Assembly (NCBI RefSeq): GCF_900314695.1
Contig: NZ_OMWD01000023.1
Span: 1-64,000 of the forward strand
Direction of reading: 5' to 3'
DNA from: an uncultured Methanobrevibacter sp.
GTDB lineage: Archaea; Methanobacteriota; Methanobacteria; Methanobacteriales; Methanobacteriaceae
Length of the DNA stretch: 64,000 bases
Shown: piece by piece, positions 9,661 to 19,542 of the stretch
Layout of the letters: every line of letters begins with the position of its first letter
Numbering within the stretch: position 1 is the first letter of the stretch
The notes under the pieces: generated by a model
The model's input: the letters and a program-made list of their open reading frames with translations, nothing else
Databases searched by the model: none
Told to the model about the DNA's origin: nothing
Program-made: the position numbers and the translations under genes

Positions 9661-11805
9661 ATGAGCGAATATGATGAATTATATGCAGATGAATTTTTTA
9701 TAATTGATTCCAATAAATTAAATGAAGTAGAAAGTGAATTTTATGGATATTTAATTGATGAAGGCAATTTTTATACAAGAGACAACTTCAATAATACAGT
9801 TAACCTTTCAGGATTAGGAGCCTACATCAATATAGACCGAGAATATAATGAAATCATCATCAAACAAGATGCCAATGGAAGTTTTGGACTTTACGTGTAT
9901 AAAAATGAAAATGTGTTCTGCATATCAAACTCATTTGTTAAACTATTGGATTATGTAAAGCAAAGATATGCCATATCTTTTAATGAAGATGCCGCTAATA
10001 CACTTTTAGCATACAATTATAGTTCTTACATCTATAAACAAACATTAGTGAATGAAATTGAAATCCTTCCAAGAAACTACGTGATAAAAATAGATACTGT
10101 TTCAGAAAAAATTTCATACGAAATTATTGATTATAAAGAAAAAACTGTGGATTTGGATTCACAGGAAGCTTTTGATATTATAGACAATTGGTTTTATAGA
10201 TGGACTTTATTATTCCGAAATCTTAAAAAACAAACAAATAACATTACTGCTGATTTAACCGGTGGATTCGACTCCAGGATAACTTTTTCATTATTGTTAG
10301 CATCAAATATTAATTTAAATGAAATTCATATACGCTCAATAAAAGATGAAGTATATACACATAAGGAAGATTATCAAATAGCTTCCAAAATAGCAAAAGA
10401 ATTCAATTTTAGATTAAATGATTTAAGCCCATTTAATTTAAATCGTTACTATTTTGAAGAAAAAGAGACATCACTTAAACTATCTGCAAATATCAAATTA
10501 GGAATCCACCATCAATTATTCTATAAATATTTCAAAAATGTAAACCCATGTTACTCCATAACTGGATATGGTGGAGAAAATATCAGGGATTACAGCCATG
10601 TAATGCCGCTTCATGAATATATTGAGCTTGCAGAGTCTTTTTCACCAGAATTAGTGGAATCCACCAAAAAGATTATTGATTATAATGTAAATCACATCAA
10701 AAATGATTTTTATGGAACTTACAATGATGAAAATGTTGACTATGGGATTTCTAGAGAAACCATTCACACATATCATTTTGGAAGAGGCACTATAGAAAAA
10801 TATCTAACTAATGAATTCAGTATAAGTCCACTTTCAGATCCTGAAATAAATAAAATTAAAAGGCATGACGGAATCCATATCGATAAAAATTTATTAATTG
10901 CTATAATTTATTTAAGATATTGTCCTAAACTTTTAGACTTCGATTTCAATGGAACATCAGAAATTAAAAAAGAAACAATTGAATATGCGAAAAAATTTAA
11001 TGAGAAATATCCATTTACATTTAACGGATATGAATTGGCTTCAAGTGAACTAAAAAATACAACCAGAGACAAATCACACAGCCCAATTAGCGTTCGTGAA
11101 ATCGATGAAAATTTAAAAGAGATATTTTTCTCAAAAGCATTTAGAAAGCAATTTGAAATATATTACTCCCCAGAACTTTATAATAAATTCGCAACAAGAA
11201 TTAAAACAATGAAATATGTTCCTCTTCAATTTGCATGTCCTGCATTTATAATAATGAAGGTATTGAATGATATTGAAATAAGCAAATTTAATGCAGATGA
11301 AGACTGGTATGACTGGTTAAATCATTTTATTGAAACTGGAAACGATTATGGGCAAATTGATAATGAAATAATCGAAAAACTATTAATATATAACACAGCT
11401 AGAATCGACATTATCAACAAGGGTGCCAACAATGATATTGAATTTATTAGTTGTTCAGATGCAAACTCCATTCATAAAAAGCCTGCCTGGATTAAACCTG
11501 AAAATGGAGGGGCATTAGTAGTTGAAAGTAAAAACAATTCAATGGATTTGAAATTCAGATGTGTTAAAGACGGCAAACTTGATATCAGCCTTAAAGGTAA
11601 AGATGTAAGGGATAAAAATAGAAACAGATTCCCAGTTTATATAGATTATTCTGAATTTACAGTGAATGGTGCAAAAATATTAAAAGAAAATATCTTAACT
11701 TGGCATGACAAACCTTATGTTTACAGCAAAAATGTAAAAAATGGTGAAGAAATTACAATTCATGTAACATGGAAACCATTCGACCATCAAAGTACTTTTA
11801 AATAA
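9661..11805 (+). CDS. Asparagine-synthetase-like ATP-pyrophosphatase with C-terminal module X
   Basis: A 714-residue protein in three parts. Residues ~1-160 are a glutamine-amidotransferase-like fold (QDANGSFGLYVYKN) lacking the N-terminal catalytic Cys. Residues ~170-560 are an AsnB-type synthetase with PP-loop LTGGFDSR at 199-206, a GYGGEN motif and a HFGRGTIE segment. Residues ~575-714 are module X (ARIDIINKG, PAWIKP, RFPVYIDYSEF, LTWHDKPY). It probably activates a carboxylate with ATP for amide formation, using ammonia or an amine rather than glutamine; the substrate is unknown and may be a sugar acid in the polymer. ATG at 9661 is preferred to the TTG at 9646 since AGGTG lies at 9651-9655. 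Confidence 0.7.
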   Translation: MSEYDELYADEFFIIDSNKLNEVESEFYGYLIDEGNFYTRDNFNNTVNLSGLGAYINIDREYNEIIIKQDANGSFGLYVYKNENVFCISNSFVKLLDYVKQRYAISFNEDAANTLLAYNYSSYIYKQTLVNEIEILPRNYVIKIDTVSEKISYEIIDYKEKTVDLDSQEAFDIIDNWFYRWTLLFRNLKKQTNNITADLTGGFDSRITFSLLLASNINLNEIHIRSIKDEVYTHKEDYQIASKIAKEFNFRLNDLSPFNLNRYYFEEKETSLKLSANIKLGIHHQLFYKYFKNVNPCYSITGYGGENIRDYSHVMPLHEYIELAESFSPELVESTKKIIDYNVNHIKNDFYGTYNDENVDYGISRETIHTYHFGRGTIEKYLTNEFSISPLSDPEINKIKRHDGIHIDKNLLIAIIYLRYCPKLLDFDFNGTSEIKKETIEYAKKFNEKYPFTFNGYELASSELKNTTRDKSHSPISVREIDENLKEIFFSKAFRKQFEIYYSPELYNKFATRIKTMKYVPLQFACPAFIIMKVLNDIEISKFNADEDWYDWLNHFIETGNDYGQIDNEIIEKLLIYNTARIDIINKGANNDIEFISCSDANSIHKKPAWIKPENGGALVVESKNNSMDLKFRCVKDGKLDISLKGKDVRDKNRNRFPVYIDYSEFTVNGAKILKENILTWHDKPYVYSKNVKNGEEITIHVTWKPFDHQSTFK

Positions 11806-11816
11806 AATCTTAAAAC

Positions 11817-11850
11817 ACACCTTCTTTAGAATAATTAAGAAGGTGTTTTT
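11817..11850 (+). terminator. Hairpin terminator
   Basis: Ten-base perfect stem (ACACCTTCTT 11817-11826 / AAGAAGGTGT 11837-11846), 10-base loop, followed by TTTT, shortly after the AsnB-like gene. Confidence 0.75.
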
Positions 11851-12021
11851 AATATTGATTATTATTTTTTAACAACATATATATAAAATACATAATATAT
11901 AACTAAATATATTATAAACAAAGATAATTCAAGAATTTTATAGATTACACTTTAATTTTGAAATTGAATTAAGTACACATATAATATTTAAATTAAAAAT
12001 TTTTTCAAAAAATGTGATAAA

Positions 12022-13290
12022 ATGGTAGAAATTTCTGTAGTAATTCCAATTTATAATGTTGAAGATTATTTAGAAGAATGTTTGGACAGCATTGTCAACC
12101 AAACATTCACAGATTTAGAAATAATCTGCGTTAATGATGGTTCTAAAGACAATTCACTAGAAATCCTAAATGAATATGCAAAAAAGGATGATAGAATAAC
12201 TGTTATTGACCAAGAAAACGGAGGTCATGCAGTTGCTACCAATGTGGGGATGGATCAGGCAACTGGAAAATACCTTTTTTTAATGGATTCCGATGACAGC
12301 TTAAAGTTAGATGCTTTAGAGTTAACATATAACGCAGCTGAAGAGAAAAATGTGGATTTCGTATTATTTCAGGCAATAAATTATGATGATGAAAAAGATG
12401 AATTTTACGAAGCTGAAAATTACAGCATGAATAAACTTGCGGATTTTGTGGGGGAAAATGTTTTTTCAATTGATGACATTGGAGAAATGTCCTTTGAAAT
12501 TGCCGTAACTCCCTGGACCAAATTATACAACAGAGAATTTATTGAAAATTCACACATCAGATTTGCTGAAGGATTAATTTTTGAAGACAATATCTTTTTT
12601 TGGGAAGTCCTATTGCAAGCCCAAAGAATTTATTTTTTAAGAGAACATCTGTTTTACAGACGTTGGTATGAAACATCTTCAACAATGGCTGGTGATTTGA
12701 GATTTACTGATTCTATTGCCATTAATACTATGATTATTGATGTTTTTGAAAAGTATGATTACATGACCGAACGATTTGAAAGCAGAAGCTTTAATAGAAA
12801 AGTTTCTTTAACTTTTTTACGTTTCCAACAAATTAAACCCGAATTTAAAGAAACATTCTTCGATGAAATGCAGAAAAATTTCAAATTTTGGGTTCGTGAC
12901 AATGAATTTTACGAATATTTACAATCAATAATGCTTCCAAGAAATAAATTTCTATTAGAATCCATATTAAAAGCAAAAACTGCAAAAGAATTGGATTATT
13001 TAGTTGAAATTTATGATTTGGAAGAGGAAAACCGGGAATTAGAAAAAACTATCAAAACATTTGAAAATAAAAAAATTTCATCCAACACAGGAGAATTAAC
13101 TAATCAAAAAAACAAGATTATCGAAGAAAATAGGCAGTTAGCTGAAAGAAATGAGGAATTAGTCGGAACTGTTGAAAACCTAAAGAATGTTAATAAAAAG
13201 CATCTTGAATCAAAAAGCTGGAAAATTACAAAGCCACTGAGAAGTGTTAATAAGGTATTTAAAGATAAAGAGGGATATGATGAAGAATAA
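12022..13290 (+). CDS. GT2 glycosyltransferase with C-terminal coiled coil
   Basis: A 422-residue cytoplasmic enzyme. Residues 1-~230 are a GT-A fold of family 2: EISVVIPIYNVEDYLEECLD at the start, CVNDGSKDNS nucleotide-binding loop, and metal-binding MDSDD at 88-92, then W/TKLY and a FEDNIFFWE acceptor region. Residues ~330-400 are a Glu/Lys-rich coiled coil, and the tail carries SKSWKITKPLR, a motif also found at the end of the next gene. Start ATG follows GTGATAAA. It overlaps the next gene by 11 bases, so the two are coupled. The promoter is probably in the 200-base AT-rich gap after the terminator at 11817, which has TATATATAAAATAC at 11879-11892. Confidence 0.85.
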   Translation: MVEISVVIPIYNVEDYLEECLDSIVNQTFTDLEIICVNDGSKDNSLEILNEYAKKDDRITVIDQENGGHAVATNVGMDQATGKYLFLMDSDDSLKLDALELTYNAAEEKNVDFVLFQAINYDDEKDEFYEAENYSMNKLADFVGENVFSIDDIGEMSFEIAVTPWTKLYNREFIENSHIRFAEGLIFEDNIFFWEVLLQAQRIYFLREHLFYRRWYETSSTMAGDLRFTDSIAINTMIIDVFEKYDYMTERFESRSFNRKVSLTFLRFQQIKPEFKETFFDEMQKNFKFWVRDNEFYEYLQSIMLPRNKFLLESILKAKTAKELDYLVEIYDLEEENRELEKTIKTFENKKISSNTGELTNQKNKIIEENRQLAERNEELVGTVENLKNVNKKHLESKSWKITKPLRSVNKVFKDKEGYDEE

Positions 13291-16200
13291 TATAAAAGTT
13301 TCAGTTATAATGCCTTCATTAAATGTTGGGGAGTATATTGATGAGTGTATTTCAAGTGTAACCAATCAGACACTAAAAGAAATCGAAATTATTTGCATTG
13401 ATGCTGGTTCAACTGATGACACCTTAGATATTCTAAAAAAACATGCTAAAAAAGACTCCAGAATCACAATATTAAACTCTGATGAAAAAAGTTATGGTCA
13501 TCAAGTAAACATAGGGATTGAAAGAGCAAAAGGAGATTATATCAGCATTATTGAAACCGATGACTTTATTGATGAAAATATGCTTGAAGTATTATACAGT
13601 TTATCAGATAATGGAAAAGTAGATCTCATCAAATCAACATTTTATCATTATGATGACTGGGATAAAAACAACATTAAAGCAGATATAGACAATTCCAAAG
13701 CAGATTTACCTAATAATAAACAATTCACACTTAAAGAAGAACCTCTTTTTGTTGATGGTCATCCTTCAGTATGGTCAGGAATATATAAAAGAAACTTTTT
13801 GGAAGAAAATAAGATTAAAATGGTGGAAGCACCTGCTGGCGGTTGGGTGGACAATCCATTTTTCTATGAAACAGCAATTGCAGCTAAATCTATTGTCTAT
13901 ACTCATCAAGCATTTTATTACTATAGAGTGTCAAATCCCAATTCTTCTTCAAATCAATTCAGTGATTTTTCAATGCCTATGCAAAGAGTATTGGACATGT
14001 TCGATATCCTTGACAAGTACAATTTCAAAGATGAAAATGTTCTTGTAAAATTCTATAATCGATTATTCAGATATGTTGAAATCATTTTGGAAAATAATGA
14101 CAATTCCGATGAAAATCTGGATTATGAAACATGCGCTAAAATTCATGAAGTTATGCAAAAAGTTGATGAAAACATCGTCATGAAAAAATTGAAATTCAAT
14201 TTCCAAAAGATTTATTTAAAATACATCTCACCATTATTCCTGGCAAGGTTTGAAAAACCCAAAAAACTTACTGATGAAGATTATGAACTTTTATTTAAAG
14301 AAAATAAATTCCTGCATACAAATGTGGCTTATTTCAGAACACAGTATAACGAAACAAATTACCAGAAGTCACAACTTGAGAAAAAATTAAAAGAAGAGGA
14401 AGAATTATTAACCATCAATAAAGTTTCAATAGCTAAAAAGCCAAAAATAGAAACTGTTACTCCAAAACCAAAAGTAAACATTGAAGAAATAAAAAATAAA
14501 AAAGAAAAATCATTTTCATATACTGAACGTGAAAGTAAATATCCAGTTTCTGTCATAATGCCTGTGTTTAATGGAGAAGAATTCCTTGAAAGGTCAATGG
14601 CCAGTTTATTAAAACAAACACTAGAAAATTTCGAAATTGTATTTATCGATGACGGTTCAACAGACAATTCATTAAAGATGCTTAAGGAATATGAAAAGAA
14701 ATACGATTTTGTTAATGTATTAACACAGGAAAATTCAGGTTCTGGAAAAGCAAGAAATTATGGAATCAATGAAGCTCAAGGAGAATACATTGCATTTTTG
14801 GATGCTGATGACTTTTTCATAGATGCTGACGCATTGGAAAAAATGTATGATATAGGAAATCTGAATAATGCAGACATGGTTACTGCCAATATTAAACACG
14901 ATGTAGACAATCAGGGAGAATTCAAGCCATGGGGACCTTTCCCATATTATCAACAAAATGATGTGATATTACCAGAACAATACGGTATTCCATGGTCATT
15001 TTACAAAAATATTTTCAAAAGAGACTTTTTAGTTGAAAACAACATTTATTTCCCAGATTTATTAAGAGGACAAGACCCAGTATTTTTAGCAGAAGCATTG
15101 ACTAAAGTAGATAAAGTTTATGTTGCCGCTACAGATTTATATGCATATGTTTATAACAGCGATACTGCAAAAGCCAGCAATCCCCGTAAATTATATGATC
15201 AGTTACTCCACTACAGACAAGTCATTGATTATTTGGACATTCCGAAATTCTACAGACGCAGAACTGAATATTTCGTAAAAATAATTTTATTCTGTAGCAG
15301 AATAGATGACGATAGTATTGTGGATGCAATAGAAAGCATAAGAGATATCTTCAAAGACATGCCAGATTTCTTAAGAAGATTGGAAGATTATATTTTCTTG
15401 AAATTCAGACATGTTCCTGAAGTTAATGAAATGATTGACTGGCCTGAAATTTCTGTAATTATGGATGTTCACAATTCAGAGAAATTCTTTGAAAAAACCA
15501 TCAATTCATTAATCGGACAAAAAATGAATGATTTTGAATTGATTTTAATTGATGGATTTGACGATGGCAAATTTGAATATGTTAAACATTTGCTTAAAGA
15601 TGAACCTTGGGTCAAATTCATTGAAAATGATAATGAAGACATAATAAGCCTAAGAAAAAAGGCATTTGACGATGCTGAAGGAGATTATATCTTTTTCTGT
15701 GATGACACATACGTTTTTGAAAATAATCTATTTGAAGATATGCTTGAAAGAACACTTGTTGAAGGTTCTGATGTCTGTTTGTGTAATGTGGCCAAAGGTG
15801 GAGCTAATAAAAATCGTGAAATAAACTTCAGAAGTATCCTAGGCAATCAAAATTACCTATATTATACAACAGGATGGGAAAAAATCATCCCACACATATT
15901 CAGTTCATCATTTGAAAAAGGATGTGCAATATATAAAAAAGCATTATTAAATGATTTGTTTGCTAAAGATGACCTTATTGGAGAAATTTCTGTTTTACAG
16001 ATAAAAGCAATTTTAAGTGCATCAAAAATATCAATTCTAGATAAATTTTCTGTAAAATACCTTACAAAAGATAATATTTTCTATTCATCCAGGATGCCTG
16101 AATATAATGCAAATCCATTAAACATTTTTAATATCTGTGATGATGTGGAAGAATTTTTAAAAGAAAGGTCACTTTATGATGATTTGAAAACATATTTTGA

Positions 16201-16831
16201 TATTTACAAAATTAACCAAATCTCATCTGCCTTAGATTCTGTCCGTTATATTGGTTGTTATAGTTATAATGACCCTAGAAATAGGGATTTGTATGCTAAT
16301 AACGATATTGCCCTAGATTATTCCCAATATTACGGATCCAAATCAGAGCATGTGGGCCTAGACTATTCATATGCCAATGAATATTTCACAAAAACAAAAG
16401 AAGAATTTAATAATCTTGATTATAGAGATTTAAGATTCCTGGATTTGAATGCAAATAGATTTTCAGATAGCGACAACTTAATTAAATACAATGCTGTTTT
16501 AAAATCAGATTCATATGAAGAATACATGGACATTGCCAACTTTTCAAGAGTCGAAGAGTTAAGGGCAAGATATAACGACATAAAACGAAGAGTCAATGAT
16601 GCAGAATCCAAAAAAGAAAAATTAAGTAAAGAATCTGAAAAAGCAATTGAAGAAAATACAGCTTTGGAAAACAAACTTAAAAACGAATTAAAAGAATTGG
16701 AATCAGAAAACCAAAGGTTAAATGATGAAAATAATCGTTTAAGAGAAGAATACTGGGAAAATCGTGAAATATATGACTATATTTTAGCATCTAAGAGTTG
16801 GAAATATACTAGATGGATGAGAAAAGACTAA
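13280..16831 (+). CDS. Triple GT2-domain glycosyltransferase
   Basis: A 1183-residue protein. GT2 domain 1, residues ~5-250: VSVIMPSLNVGEYIDECISS, DAGSTDDT, and ETDD near 91. GT2 domain 2, ~415-640: VSVIMPVFNGEEFLERSMAS, DDGSTDNS, and DADD near 507. Domain 3, ~715-1000, begins ISVIMDVHNSEKFFEKTINS but has DGFDDG where DDGSTD is expected and CDDT in place of DxDD, so it may be inactive. The C-terminus is a coiled coil (~1085-1160) with the ASKSWKYTRWMR tail. Such enzymes add several sugars in turn. The in-frame GTG at 13244 lies inside the previous gene; ATG at 13280 (or 13277) with GAGG at 13270 is the likely start. Confidence 0.85.
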   Translation: MKNNIKVSVIMPSLNVGEYIDECISSVTNQTLKEIEIICIDAGSTDDTLDILKKHAKKDSRITILNSDEKSYGHQVNIGIERAKGDYISIIETDDFIDENMLEVLYSLSDNGKVDLIKSTFYHYDDWDKNNIKADIDNSKADLPNNKQFTLKEEPLFVDGHPSVWSGIYKRNFLEENKIKMVEAPAGGWVDNPFFYETAIAAKSIVYTHQAFYYYRVSNPNSSSNQFSDFSMPMQRVLDMFDILDKYNFKDENVLVKFYNRLFRYVEIILENNDNSDENLDYETCAKIHEVMQKVDENIVMKKLKFNFQKIYLKYISPLFLARFEKPKKLTDEDYELLFKENKFLHTNVAYFRTQYNETNYQKSQLEKKLKEEEELLTINKVSIAKKPKIETVTPKPKVNIEEIKNKKEKSFSYTERESKYPVSVIMPVFNGEEFLERSMASLLKQTLENFEIVFIDDGSTDNSLKMLKEYEKKYDFVNVLTQENSGSGKARNYGINEAQGEYIAFLDADDFFIDADALEKMYDIGNLNNADMVTANIKHDVDNQGEFKPWGPFPYYQQNDVILPEQYGIPWSFYKNIFKRDFLVENNIYFPDLLRGQDPVFLAEALTKVDKVYVAATDLYAYVYNSDTAKASNPRKLYDQLLHYRQVIDYLDIPKFYRRRTEYFVKIILFCSRIDDDSIVDAIESIRDIFKDMPDFLRRLEDYIFLKFRHVPEVNEMIDWPEISVIMDVHNSEKFFEKTINSLIGQKMNDFELILIDGFDDGKFEYVKHLLKDEPWVKFIENDNEDIISLRKKAFDDAEGDYIFFCDDTYVFENNLFEDMLERTLVEGSDVCLCNVAKGGANKNREINFRSILGNQNYLYYTTGWEKIIPHIFSSSFEKGCAIYKKALLNDLFAKDDLIGEISVLQIKAILSASKISILDKFSVKYLTKDNIFYSSRMPEYNANPLNIFNICDDVEEFLKERSLYDDLKTYFDIYKINQISSALDSVRYIGCYSYNDPRNRDLYANNDIALDYSQYYGSKSEHVGLDYSYANEYFTKTKEEFNNLDYRDLRFLDLNANRFSDSDNLIKYNAVLKSDSYEEYMDIANFSRVEELRARYNDIKRRVNDAESKKEKLSKESEKAIEENTALENKLKNELKELESENQRLNDENNRLREEYWENREIYDYILASKSWKYTRWMRKD

Positions 16832-16842
16832 GGTATGTTAAA

Positions 16843-18360
16843 ATGAAAGATATTGTAAATAAGTTAATTTCTATAAATTTTGATGAGTTAAATAATCTAA
16901 AATTAAATATTAATGAAAAAACAGGATTAGTTATAGATTATAAAAATTGCAAATATGAATTCCTTATACATTTGGTTGATTTTGATACAAACTTAGTTAT
17001 ATTGGGTTCAAGTTTCTTAAGCCCCCAACAAAAAGAAAAATTTAAAAATAGACCATACTTTGAAAGACAATCATGGTTTAAAGATATAAAACACAATGTA
17101 ATATACTATAATGACCCAACTATATATGATTATGAAGAAATTAATGGAGGCTGGGGTATTGGTACTCCAGACAACTGGCATTTAGAGAATATTGCTGAAA
17201 TAATCAAAAAATTGTCAGATAACATATTTGATTATGATGCAATGAAAATACCAAAATATGGAAATTTATTTTTCTATGGAAGTTCCATGGGAGGATTTAT
17301 GTCAATTGTATTATCCACACTAATTGAAAATTCAACCTCCATTGCAGATTCACCCCAATTAAATTTATTTACCTGGTGGTATTGGGATGAACTGAAAAAA
17401 TATTGCTTTAAAGGAATGACTGATGAAGAGATATTGCAATATTCCTATCGTTTAGACATCATGGATTTAATAAATACCAAAAAAATAATTCCAAATTCAT
17501 ATATCATTTTAGACTGCACTGATCAAAGAGATTGGGACAGCCAAAATAGAAATTTTTTAAACAGATTTGATTCCCTGCCTTATTATTATAACAGACATAA
17601 TAACAATATTAACCTGCATTTTGTTGGAAAAGGATTGAAGCATTATATGCTGTCTAAAAGTGAAACACTAAATTTTATAGACAACATCATAAAAATACGC
17701 AACGATAATTTCAATTATAATCCAATAGAATCAGAAATGTTAACTACATTTAAAGAGCTCATAACTAAAATATTTTACAGTTATGAGGATAAAAACATTC
17801 CATATTCCCAATTTATCCATGAAATAAATTTTTATTTTGAAAACTGGAATACATGTAGATTTGACATGAAAAACATTGGAACTGAAAATAATTCCATAGA
17901 AATTATCGAAAAGGATGAAAACATTAACATTAAATCTCCACCTTGGTTTAAAGATCAACAAGGAACAGGTTGTGTCGTTTCATCAAAATACCCTATACAC
18001 TTAAAAATTAGATGCATACAAAAGGGAAATTTATCAATCGCTTTTAAGGGACCAGATTACAGATACCGTGAAAAACGATATCCTGTACATATTTGTTACA
18101 ATAATTTCAAAGTCAACAACAAATTAGAGTTTTCTAAAGACTTTTTATTGTGGCATAACCTACCACACATATTTTCACAAAAATGCGAAGATAATGAAAT
18201 AATTGATTTGAAAATTGAATTTAAAACTATAAACGATTATTTTCCAGAACTAGCATCATTGATAGATGCATTAAATGAAAATGAAGAAAATCTAAAATAC
18301 AATTTTAATATTCTAATCGATTATATCAATAAATCAATTAAAGAAAACAATCCACAATAA
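16843..18360 (+). CDS. Alpha/beta-hydrolase-like protein with C-terminal module X
   Basis: A 505-residue paralogue of the hydrolase at 1802-3136, but with a different tail. Residues ~35-290 have nucleophile elbow GSSMGG (Ser148), HNVIYYNDPT, GGWGIG, LFTWWYWDEL, a candidate Asp near 230 (DQRDWDSQN) and His267 (GLKHYML). Residues ~325-480 are module X (TCRFDMKNIG, PPWFKDQQG, RYPVHICYN, LLWHNLPH). ATG at 16843 is preferred to 16813, which lies inside the preceding gene, because AAGGT at 16830-16834 is a binding site. Probable cytoplasmic esterase or acyltransferase of the polymer pathway; the substrate cannot be read from sequence. It lies between the triple glycosyltransferase and glf. Confidence 0.65.
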   Translation: MKDIVNKLISINFDELNNLKLNINEKTGLVIDYKNCKYEFLIHLVDFDTNLVILGSSFLSPQQKEKFKNRPYFERQSWFKDIKHNVIYYNDPTIYDYEEINGGWGIGTPDNWHLENIAEIIKKLSDNIFDYDAMKIPKYGNLFFYGSSMGGFMSIVLSTLIENSTSIADSPQLNLFTWWYWDELKKYCFKGMTDEEILQYSYRLDIMDLINTKKIIPNSYIILDCTDQRDWDSQNRNFLNRFDSLPYYYNRHNNNINLHFVGKGLKHYMLSKSETLNFIDNIIKIRNDNFNYNPIESEMLTTFKELITKIFYSYEDKNIPYSQFIHEINFYFENWNTCRFDMKNIGTENNSIEIIEKDENINIKSPPWFKDQQGTGCVVSSKYPIHLKIRCIQKGNLSIAFKGPDYRYREKRYPVHICYNNFKVNNKLEFSKDFLLWHNLPHIFSQKCEDNEIIDLKIEFKTINDYFPELASLIDALNENEENLKYNFNILIDYINKSIKENNPQ

Positions 18361-18392
18361 AATAAATTATTAATTACAACGGAGAAAATTAA

Positions 18393-19496
18393 ATGAAATA
18401 TGATTATTTAATAGTTGGTGCAGGTCTTTTTGGTGCAGTTTTTGCACATGAAATGACCAAATCAGGTAAAAAATGTTTAGTTATTGAAAAAAGAGACCAT
18501 ATTGCTGGAAATGCGTATACTGAACTTAGCGAAAACATTAATGTCCACAAATACGGAGCACATATCTTCCACACTAACAACAAAGAAGTTTGGCAATATA
18601 TCAACCAGTTTGCTGATTTTAACAGGTTTACAAACTCTCCCGTAGCTAACTACAAAGGAGAATTATATAACTTACCTTTCAACATGAACACATTTTATCA
18701 GATGTGGGGTGTCAAAACACCTCAAGAAGCCAAAGCAAAAATCGAAGAGCAAAAAGCTGAAGCAAAAATTGAAAACCCTAAAAACCTTGAAGAACAGGCA
18801 ATATCCTTGATTGGAAAAGACATCTATGAGAAACTGGTTAAAGGATATACCGAAAAGCAATGGGGTAGAAAATGTGAAGATCTCCCATCATTCATCATTA
18901 AAAGATTACCAGTCAGATTTACTTTTGACAATAACTATTTCAATGATTTATATCAAGGAATTCCAATTGGAGGATATACCAAAATTGTTGAAAAAATGTT
19001 GGATGGCATTGAAGTTAAATTAAATACTGATTTTTTCGATGACAAACAAAAATGGCTAGATATTGCAGATAAAGTCATCTTTACAGGAATGATTGATGAA
19101 TATTATGATTACTGTTATGGCGAACTTGAATACAGGGGACTTAAATTTGAATTTGAAACATTGGATATGGAAAACTATCAGGGAAATGCTGTAATCAACT
19201 ACACAGAAGCTGAAATTCCATACACACGTATTATTGAACATAAGCATTTTGAAGGGTCTGATTCACCAAAAACTATCATTACAAAAGAGTACCCTAAATC
19301 CTGGATTAAAGGAGAAGAGGCATATTATCCAATGAACGATGAAAAAAATTCTGAATTATTCAATAAATATGTTGAACTCTCTAAAAAAGAAGACAAAGTA
19401 TTGTTTGGTGGACGTTTAGGAATGTACAGATACTTTGATATGTGGCAAGTTATTGATGAAGCCTTAAAATTAGTAAACAGATTAAAGGATAATTAA
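18393..19496 (+). CDS. glf: UDP-galactopyranose mutase
   Basis: A 367-residue flavoenzyme that converts UDP-galactopyranose to UDP-galactofuranose, the donor for Galf residues in surface glycans. N-terminal FAD-binding GAGLFGA at 8-14, a family-typical HKYGAHIFHTN at 51-61, NLPFNMNTFYQMWG near 94-107, YTEKQWG, and the late LFGGRLGMYRYFDM. Full length for the bacterial/archaeal family. GGAG at 18381-18384 precedes the ATG. Its presence among the glycosyltransferases implies that at least one of them uses UDP-Galf. Confidence 0.95.
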   Translation: MKYDYLIVGAGLFGAVFAHEMTKSGKKCLVIEKRDHIAGNAYTELSENINVHKYGAHIFHTNNKEVWQYINQFADFNRFTNSPVANYKGELYNLPFNMNTFYQMWGVKTPQEAKAKIEEQKAEAKIENPKNLEEQAISLIGKDIYEKLVKGYTEKQWGRKCEDLPSFIIKRLPVRFTFDNNYFNDLYQGIPIGGYTKIVEKMLDGIEVKLNTDFFDDKQKWLDIADKVIFTGMIDEYYDYCYGELEYRGLKFEFETLDMENYQGNAVINYTEAEIPYTRIIEHKHFEGSDSPKTIITKEYPKSWIKGEEAYYPMNDEKNSELFNKYVELSKKEDKVLFGGRLGMYRYFDMWQVIDEALKLVNRLKDN

Positions 19497-19513
19497 ATCC
19501 TTTCCATTTTTTA
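19484..19513 (+). terminator. Terminator after glf
   Basis: Stem AAAGGAT (19484-19490) / ATCCTTT (19497-19503) with a 6-base loop, then TTTTTT at 19508-19513. It overlaps the end of glf and separates it from the converging glycosyltransferase gene. Confidence 0.6.
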
Positions 19514-19542
19514 TTCTGATTAAAACATGCAGTAATCTTAAC

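Noticed and set aside
13244..13279. Upstream GTG start of the triple glycosyltransferase
   Set aside because: It lies inside the previous coding region without a binding site; GAGG followed by ATG at 13280 is better and the domain begins there.
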